Assembly: GCA_016234955.1 (NCBI GenBank)
Contig: JACRNN010000160.1
Coordinates: forward strand, 1 to 5,167
DNA: 5,167 bases
From: Deltaproteobacteria bacterium
GTDB lineage: Bacteria; Desulfobacterota; GWC2-55-46
Reading direction: 5' to 3'
Within the stretch, counting starts at the first letter, position 1; each line of letters begins with the position of its first letter. This document shows positions 1 to 5,167 of this stretch, one piece after another. The notes under the pieces were generated by a model. That model was not told the DNA's origin, searched no databases, and saw nothing but the letters and a program-made list of their open reading frames with translations. The position numbers were made by a program, and so were the translations under genes.

Positions 1-1
1 C

Positions 2-472
2 ATTGAGCTGCTTTTTCTTACGCTTGCCGCGGGATCCATTCTGTATATAATCGGAGAGCTTATCCATCTGGGGAAATTGCAGGGGCAACACCGGATGGCC
101 ATGATCGGGATACTGGCGGGTTTCTTCCTGTCGTATGGCTCGGAACTTCTAATTGAAGTTGGGATGGCTGTCTCGGCCGGAGAGCAACATGCTTCAAAGA
201 CAATATCCGTGGAGTTATCGGAGTACAAATTTGTCCCTTCGACTCTCGTGGTTAACGAAGGGGACACCGTGAGGTTCATAGTGAAAAACACCGGGAAAAC
301 AACTCATGAATTTGAACTGAAAGAATTAGGGGTAGAGGCTGTGGTCCGGCCGGGAGACACCATTCCCGTCATTGTTCACGCTTCAAAGTCCGGCGCATAC
401 GATCTTATTTGTGACCTCCCGGGCCATATAAAGGCAGGGATGCAGGGCGAACTCATAGTTAAGCCAAGATAA
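2..472 (+). CDS. C-terminal part of a ZIP-like metal transporter fused to a cupredoxin domain (5' end outside window)
   Basis: The reading frame is open from the first bases of the window and gives 156 residues before TAA. Residues about 1-24 (AAGSILYIIGELIHLGK region) and 31-53 (IGILAGFFLSYGSELL) are two hydrophobic helices. The small-residue run followed by LY and a Glu-Leu pair resembles the last helices of ZIP (zinc/iron permease) proteins. Residues about 60-156 are a cupredoxin beta-sandwich with likely type-1 copper ligands His102, Cys137, His142 and Met147; the spacing C-x4-H-x4-M is like rusticyanin. ZIP C-termini face outwards, so the copper domain would be periplasmic, where it could bind or hand over metal, or carry electrons (inference). 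An ATG at 95 with AGGGG at 81-85 could instead start a stand-alone cupredoxin with an N-terminal signal or anchor. That helix lacks a basic N-region and the frame continues upstream, so I prefer the fusion. The cupredoxin call is firm; the ZIP call is moderate. Confidence 0.75.
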   Translation: MELLFLTLAAGSILYIIGELIHLGKLQGQHRMAMIGILAGFFLSYGSELLIEVGMAVSAGEQHASKTISVELSEYKFVPSTLVVNEGDTVRFIVKNTGKTTHEFELKELGVEAVVRPGDTIPVIVHASKSGAYDLICDLPGHIKAGMQGELIVKPR

Positions 473-489
473 AGAGAGGATTTAAAATA

Positions 490-609
490 TTGAAGCTCCC
501 CGAGCCCCAAGCCGCGCTTAATCTTCGACATATAAGGAAGCATCCAATTCTATTCGCTCGCTTGACCCCGCAGCTTGGGCTTAGGGGGATGCGCTCGCTA
601 TGCATGTTC
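490..609. repeat. Dispersed intergenic repeat, copy 1 (imperfect palindrome)
   Basis: This segment matches 1512-1624. The first 39 bases are identical (490-528 against 1512-1550), and the similarity continues with a few substitutions up to the CTTGACCCC word ending at 569. After a divergent block the two copies match again at GCTCGC-ATGCATGTTC (593-609 against 1608-1624). In this copy the arms 498-516 and 569-587 are inverted repeats that match at 15 of 19 positions, so the single strand could fold into a long hairpin. It begins 17 bases after the stop codon of the upstream gene. I do not recognise the family. Confidence 0.75.
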
Positions 610-652
610 AATTTAACAGGTGATGGGGAAGAAAATAGGGACAACAGCCCTC

Positions 653-682
653 AAAATCGAACCGCCGCTCGGCGGCTTTCGA
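653..682 (-). terminator. Possible intrinsic terminator downstream of tRNA-Pro
   Basis: Read on the minus strand there is a GC-rich stem (CCGCC/GGCGG, loop of 4, extended by TCGAA/TTCGA with a two-base bulge) followed by TTTT at 656-653. It lies about 185 bases past the tRNA 3' end, in the right orientation to end that transcript. The T-run is short, so this is only a candidate. The hairpin could equally be part of the repeat structure. Confidence 0.3.
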
Positions 683-729
683 ATCCTGCCGTTGTATCTA
701 TAAAAAACTGGTCGGGGCGAGAGGATTCG
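666..729. repeat. 64-bp direct repeat, copy carrying a tRNA-Pro 3' fragment
   Basis: This is a perfect 64-base match to 823-886, offset by 157 bases. The last 24 bases (706-729) correspond to the encoded CCA, the discriminator, the acceptor strand and part of the T arm of the intact tRNA-Pro. The match stops inside the T loop, where the sequence changes from the gene's AACC to GCTTCC. The fragment lacks the D and anticodon arms and is not a tRNA gene. Confidence 0.9.
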
Positions 730-822
730 GCTTCCGCTCCGTGCCTTCCTGGCTCTTCGCTCCAGCCGCGCCGCCTCGCTTCCGCCCGCGTCCATGCGGG
801 CTGATCCTCGCTATACGCTCGG

Positions 823-942
<120 letters not shown>

Positions 943-987
943 TTTTTTAAACCGTTTGAAGATTCCCTGTTATTTTAGCGCCCAGTT

Positions 988-1344
988 TCACTCGAGCAGG
1001 CTTCTTATGGCGCTCAGCTCCTTTTTTATGGACTTCAGGGCGGTCTGGAACTTCTTATCGTTGAAAGGCAGGTCGAGCTGCTTTGCCGACTCGGCCTGTA
1101 TCTCTTTTATCCTCTTCTTCGCGCCTTCGAGGGTGAACTTCTCTTTGTACAGGAGCTTCTTTATCTCGAGTATCAGATGGATATCCCTCTTTGTGTATAC
1201 GCGCTGTTTGGCGAGGGACTTCTTCGGGCTTATTATCCTGAACTCGGACTCCCAATACCGCAGCACATAGGGCTTTACTCTTGTAAGCTTCGCGACCTCG
1301 CCTATCTTGAAGTAGAGCTTTTCCGGTATCTGTGCGGTCTGCAT
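988..1344 (-). CDS. Small MerR-family transcriptional regulator
   Basis: This is a 118-residue protein with the N-terminal MerR winged helix-turn-helix: FKIGEVAKLTRVKPYVLRYWE at about 12-32, and the wing and second part at about 48-67 (RVYTKRDIHLILEIKKLLY). From about residue 68 it continues as a charged helix (TLEGAKKRIKEIQAE) and ends with KKELSAIRSLLE, suitable for a dimerisation coiled coil. It has no cysteines and no separate effector domain, so it is not a typical metal- or drug-sensing MerR; the ligand is unknown. ATG at 1344 is the only sensible start, with just a weak GAGAG about ten bases upstream. It lies downstream of ihfA and upstream of tRNA-Pro, the usual place for this small MerR in deltaproteobacterial pheST loci (from memory). 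A decayed repeat begins about 15 bases upstream of the start codon and may have replaced part of the original leader. Confidence 0.92.
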   Translation of the reverse strand: MQTAQIPEKLYFKIGEVAKLTRVKPYVLRYWESEFRIISPKKSLAKQRVYTKRDIHLILEIKKLLYKEKFTLEGAKKRIKEIQAESAKQLDLPFNDKKFQTALKSIKKELSAIRSLLE

Positions 1345-1358
1345 AGGGATATTCTCTC

Positions 1359-1436
1359 AGCAGGCTTATGAAACCGTCCTGGGCTTAAAATCACCTCAGT
1401 GGCTTCAGAACGTTAAAAAATGAATTTTGAGTTTTC
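1359..1436. mobile_element. Decayed MITE-like element related to 4534-4681
   Basis: The left end (1359-1375, AGCAGGCTTATGAAACC) matches the left end of the element between pheS and pheT at 13 of 17 positions. The right part (1419-1435, AATGAATTTTGAGTTTT) matches 4651-4667 at 16 of 17 positions. The order and orientation of the two matching blocks are the same, but the middle is shorter and different, and the outermost right end is lost. I read it as an internally deleted, degraded relative. It encodes nothing. Confidence 0.5.
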
Positions 1437-1511
1437 CCGCGACCTCTCAGGTCCTTGAGTTAGGTTCCGCTCCCTTCGCCAAACCACCGAGCTATATGGA
1501 TCAACCCCGCC
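1437..1511. other. Unassigned intergenic stretch with a short dyad
   Basis: These 75 bases lie between the decayed element and repeat copy 2. They contain the perfect dyad GACCT-CTC-AGGTC at 1441-1453. On the minus strand the dyad is followed about 20 bases later by TTTTTT, too far for a standard intrinsic terminator. I find no open frame or complete RNA fold. Confidence 0.4.
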
Positions 1512-1624
1512 TTGAAGCTCCCCGAGCCCCAAGCCGCGCTTAATCTTCGAGATATAAGGAAGTATCTATTCCTATTCGCTCGCTTGACCCCAGCCCCAAG
1601 CCGTACCGCTCGCCATGCATGTTC
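1512..1624. repeat. Dispersed intergenic repeat, copy 2
   Basis: This is the same repeat and orientation as 490-609. It ends six bases short of the ihfA stop codon, so it sits directly in the 3' flank of that gene. It differs in the right arm: 1592-1607 reads AGCCCCAAGCCGTACC, in the same sense as the left arm, whereas copy 1 has the complementary sense there. This copy therefore cannot form the same long hairpin. No protein is encoded. Confidence 0.75.
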
Positions 1625-1630
1625 GAAGGC

Positions 1631-1921
1631 CTACGCCTGCGGCTGCTGCGAGTTGATGGTCTTTTTGAGGAGCTGGCTCGCCTTGAAGGTCATCACCTTG
1701 CGCTGGTCTATGGTTATCTCCGAGCCCGTCTGAGGGTTCCTGCCCCTTCTCGCCCTCTTATGCCTTATCGTGAAGTTCCCGAAGCCGGAGATTTTAACCT
1801 TCTCACCCTTCTCAAGGGTGGACTTTACGCACTCGAAAATCTCTTCAACTACGGCGGCTACGTCTTTCTTGGAAAAGCCGACCTTCTCAAAGACTATCTC
1901 CACGATATCCGCCTTGGTCAT
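1631..1921 (-). CDS. ihfA: Integration host factor alpha-like DNA-bending protein
   Basis: This 96-residue HU/IHF-family protein has the normal length. It starts MTKADIVEIVFEKVGFSKKD, has the conserved KVKISGFGNF at 41-50, the beta-arm RARRGRNPQTGSEI at 56-69 with the DNA-intercalating Pro63, and ends with RKVMTFKASQLLKKTIN. The arm sequence and the C-terminal TFKASQ resemble the IHF alpha subunit, as does the position directly after pheT. IHF bends DNA sharply at specific sites and takes part in recombination, replication and transcription control; it usually pairs with a beta subunit encoded elsewhere. I chose ATG at 1921 because a perfect AGGAGG lies seven bases upstream; the frame stays open for 31 more codons, but that extension resembles nothing in the family. 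The gap to pheT is 108 bases. HU cannot be wholly excluded, but IHF-alpha is clearly the better match. Confidence 0.93.
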   Translation of the reverse strand: MTKADIVEIVFEKVGFSKKDVAAVVEEIFECVKSTLEKGEKVKISGFGNFTIRHKRARRGRNPQTGSEITIDQRKVMTFKASQLLKKTINSQQPQA

Positions 1922-1928
1922 GACAACT

Positions 1929-1934
1929 CCTCCT
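1929..1934 (-). promoter_or_regulatory. Ribosome binding site of ihfA
   Basis: AGGAGG on the minus strand, seven bases before ATG at 1921. It decides between this start and the longer open frame that begins at 2014. Confidence 0.9.
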
Positions 1935-2029
1935 GAATGTAATAAGAGTCTTTGGTATTCCTCTAATAAGCATAGCGAGCATATGCGTAATGATACCGTC
2001 CTCGCCCATCTCACCCCGCAGCCCCTATA

Positions 2030-4426
2030 TCAAACCCTTATCTCTGCCCCGAACCTCTCCGCAAGCCTCTTTGCGACCCCGGAGTGCATGGACTCGACTT
2101 CCTCATACGTCAGGGTCCTTTCCGCAGACCTGTAGACTATACGGATAGCCATGGACCTCATGCCTGAAGGGATATTGCCGCCACAGTATACATCAAACAG
2201 TTCTACCTTTTCAATAAGTTTCGTATCTAAATCTTCGATAGATTTTATTATTTCTCCGTAGGGGACCCTCTCATCGACTATGAAGGCTATATCCCTGGCC
2301 GATTCAGGGAACCTTGGCAGGGGGAGATACCGTGCCTTCCTCGCGGGCGCTTCCACGATAGAATCGATATCCGCTTCGAAGAGATATACGGGCCTCTTCA
2401 GGTCAAAGGCCTGGACGACATCGGGGTGCGCTTCGCCGAAGACGCCGCATCTCCTGCCTTTCAAGAGCAAGGCCGCGGACTTGCCGGGGTGAAAGAGCCT
2501 GTCGGATGCGTCCACGCCAGCCACCTCCAACGGCAGGTCCATCCCAAGTCCGTCGAAAAGCCGCTCCACCGCGCCTTTCACGTCAAAAAAATCGACCCAC
2601 TCTTTCGCGTAATTCCACCTGTACTCCCACCTGAGCCCGTAGATAAGACCCGCCGCCTTCCACCGCTCCTCGGGGAGCTTGCCCTTGGGGGTGAATACCG
2701 GGGCGAGCTCGAATATCCTCAAGTCCTCGTTCTTCTTAAGGAGGTTGCGCCGCAGGTTATCAAGGAGCGATGGCAGGAGACTGTCCCTCATCACGGTCTG
2801 CTCCCCGGTAAGAGGGTTCAATATCCCCACGCCCTCTTTTGCGGCGGCCCCTGTCATCGAAAAGAGATTACCGGATACGAAGCTATAATTAATAACTTCG
2901 ATAAATCCGATACTTACAAGAATTTCCTTAACTTTTCTCTTAATATTGAAGGCCCTGCTTGCGGATGCCTGCCTGAGCGCTGACGCCGGGAGTGTGGCTG
3001 GTATGTTGCCGTACCCGTAGAGCCTCGATATCTCCTCTATGAGGTCTATCTCCTCGTTCATATCGACCCTCCAGGAAGGGGCAACGGCCTTGAAGACCCC
3101 GTCATGCGTCTCTTCAGCCTGGACGCCGAGCCTCTTGAGGATATCGAGCGCATCCGCCTTGCCCGGATCGACCCCAAGAAGCGCCCTGACCCTCTCCATG
3201 CGGAGCCCTATGGACTTTTGAGCGAGTTCCTCCGGGTAGAGGTCTATCACACCCTTTGCCACGCGTCCGCCGGCGAGCCTTTTTATCATCGCGGCGCACA
3301 GGTCAAGGGCTCTCGATAGGCCGTTTATGTCGACCCCGCGCTCGAACCTGTAGGACGAATCGGTCGAGAGGCCGGTCTTTCTGGAGGTCCTCCTGACAGA
3401 GGACGGGAGGAACCACGCGGCCTCAAGCAGGATATTCCTTGTTGCGTCCGTAACCTCCGTAGATTCCCCCCCCATGACCCCGGCCAGCGCCACCGGCCCT
3501 TTGTCGTCCGCAATCACGAGCATCGAGGGGTCGAGCCTCATCTCCCTGGAGTCTATCGTTACTATCGATTCATTGTCACCGGCGAGCCTTACGTCTATAG
3601 CCCTGCCGCTAATCCTGTCGAGGTCAAAGGCATGGAGCGGAGAGCCGATCTCAAGCATCACGTAGTTCGTCGCGTCTACCACGTTATTCACGGACCTTAT
3701 GCCGTGGGCCTCAAGCCTCTTTTTGAGGCCGTCCGGCGACGGCCCTATTGTAACGCCTTCAATAACCCTTGCCGCGTACCTCCTGCAAGGGGCCCCGGAC
3801 TCCATGCTTACCGAGATATAATCCTCCACAGGGCCGCCTTCTTCAACGACCGTGAAGTCCTTCTCTTTAAACGGCGCGCCGGTAACGGCCGCGACCTCTC
3901 TGGCCAACCCCCGGACGCTTAAAAGGTCGGCCCTGTTAGGGGTTACGCCGACTTCCATCATGAAGTCCTTTAGACCGAGGACCGCGTTTATGTCCCTGCC
4001 TACAGGCGTATCCTGCGGCAGTATCATGATGCCCTCAGATGTATCCTTGATGCCGAGTTCCACCTCGGAGCACATCATGCCCTGGGATTCCACGCCGCGT
4101 ATCTTCGATCTCTTTATCTTAAGCCCGCCCGGGAGCTCCGCGCCGTCGAGGGCGAGCGCCACCCTGTCCCCGGCCTTCATGTTCCTTGCGCCGCAGACGA
4201 TTGAGTAGGTCTCCTTGCCATCGGTCACCTCGCAGAGCTGGAGCCTGTCGGCGTTGGGGTGAGGGGCGCAACCGAGCACAGTGGCCGTAACCACGCCGCT
4301 TATGGACGGGCCCGACGAAGAGACGCTCTCCACCTCGGTGCCGGTCATGGTAAGGGCACGGGAGAGGTCGTTGGGGGCCGGGGGGCTTTCGATATATTCC
4401 TTTAACCAGTTATAGCTGAATATCAT
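2030..4426 (-). CDS. pheT: Phenylalanine-tRNA ligase beta subunit
   Basis: This is a complete 798-residue PheT of the long bacterial type. In order: the N-terminal strand and helix MIFSYNWLKEYI; an OB-fold tRNA-binding domain at about 40-150 with HPNADRL at 56-62 and SQGMMCSE at 114-121; the B3/B4 (editing) region at about 210-380 with VDATNYVMLEIGSPLHAFDLD and GVMGGESTEV; the B5 domain at about 400-475 ending in DLIEEISRLYGYGNIP; a catalytic-like core at about 490-690 with VINYSF, NPLTGEQTVMRDSLLPSLL and HPGKSA; and the C-terminal ferredoxin-fold anticodon-binding domain from about 703 (PRFPESARDIAFIVD) to the end. It pairs with PheS as alpha2beta2 to charge tRNA-Phe with phenylalanine and removes misattached tyrosine. 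The ATG start has AGGTG eight bases upstream. The 260-base gap to pheS is unusually wide and filled with repeats. I see no frameshift or missing motif. Confidence 0.98.
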   Translation of the reverse strand: MIFSYNWLKEYIESPPAPNDLSRALTMTGTEVESVSSSGPSISGVVTATVLGCAPHPNADRLQLCEVTDGKETYSIVCGARNMKAGDRVALALDGAELPGGLKIKRSKIRGVESQGMMCSEVELGIKDTSEGIMILPQDTPVGRDINAVLGLKDFMMEVGVTPNRADLLSVRGLAREVAAVTGAPFKEKDFTVVEEGGPVEDYISVSMESGAPCRRYAARVIEGVTIGPSPDGLKKRLEAHGIRSVNNVVDATNYVMLEIGSPLHAFDLDRISGRAIDVRLAGDNESIVTIDSREMRLDPSMLVIADDKGPVALAGVMGGESTEVTDATRNILLEAAWFLPSSVRRTSRKTGLSTDSSYRFERGVDINGLSRALDLCAAMIKRLAGGRVAKGVIDLYPEELAQKSIGLRMERVRALLGVDPGKADALDILKRLGVQAEETHDGVFKAVAPSWRVDMNEEIDLIEEISRLYGYGNIPATLPASALRQASASRAFNIKRKVKEILVSIGFIEVINYSFVSGNLFSMTGAAAKEGVGILNPLTGEQTVMRDSLLPSLLDNLRRNLLKKNEDLRIFELAPVFTPKGKLPEERWKAAGLIYGLRWEYRWNYAKEWVDFFDVKGAVERLFDGLGMDLPLEVAGVDASDRLFHPGKSAALLLKGRRCGVFGEAHPDVVQAFDLKRPVYLFEADIDSIVEAPARKARYLPLPRFPESARDIAFIVDERVPYGEIIKSIEDLDTKLIEKVELFDVYCGGNIPSGMRSMAIRIVYRSAERTLTYEEVESMHSGVAKRLAERFGAEIRV

Positions 4427-4434
4427 CGGGTGAA

Positions 4435-4439
4435 CACCT
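4435..4439 (-). promoter_or_regulatory. Ribosome binding site of pheT
   Basis: AGGTG on the minus strand, eight bases before ATG at 4426. It is of moderate strength and supports the start chosen. It lies outside the inserted repeats. Confidence 0.65.
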
Positions 4440-4477
4440 GAGGAGCATACTTGAAAAACCAGGAGGCCTGATCCTTT

Positions 4478-4521
4478 GGAGATTGCTTCGTCGCGTTGGC
4501 CCGCTCATCAATGACAACAAT
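4478..4521. repeat. Partial copy of a GATTGCTTCGTC...CAATGACA-type dispersed repeat
   Basis: The words GGAGATTGCTTCGTCGC and CATCAATGACAACAAT, separated by a dozen bases, resemble the ends of a small repeat I recall from many bacterial genomes (GAGATTGCTTCGTCGC ... CTCGCAATGACA). Only one copy is present in this window, so the call rests on memory of the motif and not on an internal match. Confidence 0.4.
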
Positions 4522-4533
4522 AGACTTTTTTCG

Positions 4534-4681
4534 TAGCAGGCTGCTGAAAAAGCCCCATCTGCGGTGTCGTCATCGTCGTTCGTCACTGCGGCGTACGAGA
4601 CAAGTACGCCTCATGCCTCACTTCTCGACTCCTCGGGGTACCCATGCGAGAATGAATTTGGAGTTTTTCAGCATCCTGGTA
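4534..4681. mobile_element. MITE-like element between pheS and pheT
   Basis: The 148-bp segment has terminal inverted repeats: 4534-4551 (TAGCAGGCTGCTGAAAAA) against the complement of 4664-4681 (TACCAGGATGCTGAAAAA), 16 of 18 identical. Both ends carry TA (4534-4535 and 4680-4681), as expected for a TA target duplication of the IS630/Tc1-mariner type. An internal dyad GGCGTAC/GTACGCC (4590-4596 and 4604-4610, loop of 7) adds a second hairpin. There is no transposase frame, so any movement would need a transposase from elsewhere. It ends five bases from the pheS stop codon. Elements with GCTGAAAAA ends are familiar from deltaproteobacterial genomes (from memory). Confidence 0.75.
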
Positions 4682-4686
4682 GAATT

Positions 4687-5167
4687 CTAAAACTGCCGCA
4701 GGAACCTTATATCGTTTTCGAATAAGAGTCTCAAGTCGTCTATGCCGAACTTGAGCATGGCTATCCTCTCCACGCCGAGCCCGAAGGCGAATCCGGTATA
4801 GGCCTCGGGGTCGTACTTGACGGCCTTGAAGACCTCGGGGTGTATCATGCCGGAGCCGAGTATTTCGAGCCACCCGGACCCTTTGCAGACCCTGCAGCCT
4901 TTCCCGGCGCAGATAACGCAGCCGATATCTACCTCGGCGCTCGGCTCCGTGAACGGAAAGAAGCTCGGACGGAACCTCACCGGGGTCTTCTCCCCGAAGA
5001 GTGCGTGGAGGAAGAGCGTGAGTATGCCCTTGAGGTCGGTGAACCTGACCCCTTTGTCGACCATGAAGCCTTCGACCTGGTGGAACATCGGAGAGTGTGT
5101 TATGTCTGAGTCCCTGCGGTAGACCGTGCCCGGGGCTATTACCTTTAAGGGAGGGGCCTGAGATTCC
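4687..5167 (-). CDS. pheS: Phenylalanine-tRNA ligase alpha subunit, C-terminal part (5' end outside window)
   Basis: The minus-strand frame is open at the window edge and gives 159 residues before TAG at 4687-4689. It covers the class II synthetase catalytic core: VIAPGTVYRRDSDITHSPMF (motif 2 region with the RxxxxxxxHSPMFHQVEG signature), FPFTEPSAEVD, LGSGMIHPEV, and the C-terminal motif 3 FGLGVERIAMLKFGIDDLR. It activates phenylalanine and transfers it to tRNA-Phe together with PheT. An insertion just before WLEILGSGM holds four cysteines (codons at 4918, 4909, 4894 and 4885) as two consecutive CxxCxGxG motifs, likely a small zinc-binding loop; the E. coli protein lacks these cysteines. The ATG at 5088 is internal and is not the start. 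The downstream pheT gene is separated by the MITE-like element. Confidence 0.97.
   Translation of the reverse strand, partial: ESQAPPLKVIAPGTVYRRDSDITHSPMFHQVEGFMVDKGVRFTDLKGILTLFLHALFGEKTPVRFRPSFFPFTEPSAEVDIGCVICAGKGCRVCKGSGWLEILGSGMIHPEVFKAVKYDPEAYTGFAFGLGVERIAMLKFGIDDLRLLFENDIRFLRQF

Noticed and set aside
77..79. TTG as the start of the cupredoxin gene
   Set aside because: The frame continues upstream to the window edge with transporter-like helices, and no well-spaced ribosome binding site precedes the TTG.
706..729. A second tRNA-Pro gene
   Set aside because: Only the 3' acceptor strand and part of the T arm are present; the D and anticodon arms are missing.
1437..1511. A tRNA-like pattern on the minus strand (AGCTCGGTGG followed by a CTCA/TGAG stem)
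   Set aside because: No 7-bp acceptor stem or T arm can be formed, so it is not a tRNA gene. A degraded remnant cannot be shown.
1922..2014. A 31-residue N-terminal extension of IhfA
   Set aside because: The extension has no family similarity, and the perfect AGGAGG lies directly before the ATG at 1921, which gives the normal IHF length.

Overview
The window comes from a bacterial chromosome. It carries the minus-strand order pheS-pheT-ihfA-merR-tRNA-Pro(GGG), and on the plus strand the 3' end of a membrane-protein gene that runs towards the tRNA. From memory, this order (phenylalanyl-tRNA synthetase subunits, an IHF-alpha-like protein, a small MerR-type regulator, then tRNA-Pro) is typical of deltaproteobacteria in the broad sense, such as Geobacter relatives. 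The GC-rich coding sequence and the type of small dispersed repeats fit that group, but the exact lineage cannot be fixed from 5 kb.

Layout. Positions 1-472 (plus): C-terminal part of a reading frame that is open at the window edge. It looks like the last two membrane helices of a ZIP-type metal transporter joined in frame to a periplasmic type-1 copper (cupredoxin) domain. Positions 473-865: no gene, but repeats and hairpins, including a 64-bp direct duplication that contains the 3' end of tRNA-Pro. Positions 866-942 (minus): tRNA-Pro(GGG) with an encoded CCA end. Positions 988-1344 (minus): MerR-family regulator. Positions 1345-1630: intergenic, assembled largely from a decayed MITE-like element and the second copy of a dispersed repeat. 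Positions 1631-1921 (minus): ihfA. Positions 2030-4426 (minus): complete pheT. Positions 4427-4686: an unusually long pheS-pheT gap that holds a 148-bp MITE-like element with TA at both ends and a partial copy of another repeat type. Positions 4687-5167 (minus): C-terminal part of pheS, running off the window.

How the genes work together. PheS and PheT form the alpha2beta2 enzyme that charges tRNA-Phe. IhfA is a DNA-bending nucleoid protein. The MerR-like protein has no visible effector-binding domain or metal-binding cysteines, so its signal is unknown. The minus-strand genes are probably one transcription unit or a few overlapping ones, although the repeats inserted between pheS and pheT and between ihfA and merR may weaken their coupling.

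I see no new defence, mobile or biosynthetic system. The points worth a second look are the ZIP-cupredoxin fusion, the small repeats that have colonised almost every gap of an otherwise housekeeping operon, the att-like duplication of the tRNA-Pro 3' end, and a DnaJ-like double cysteine motif in PheS.
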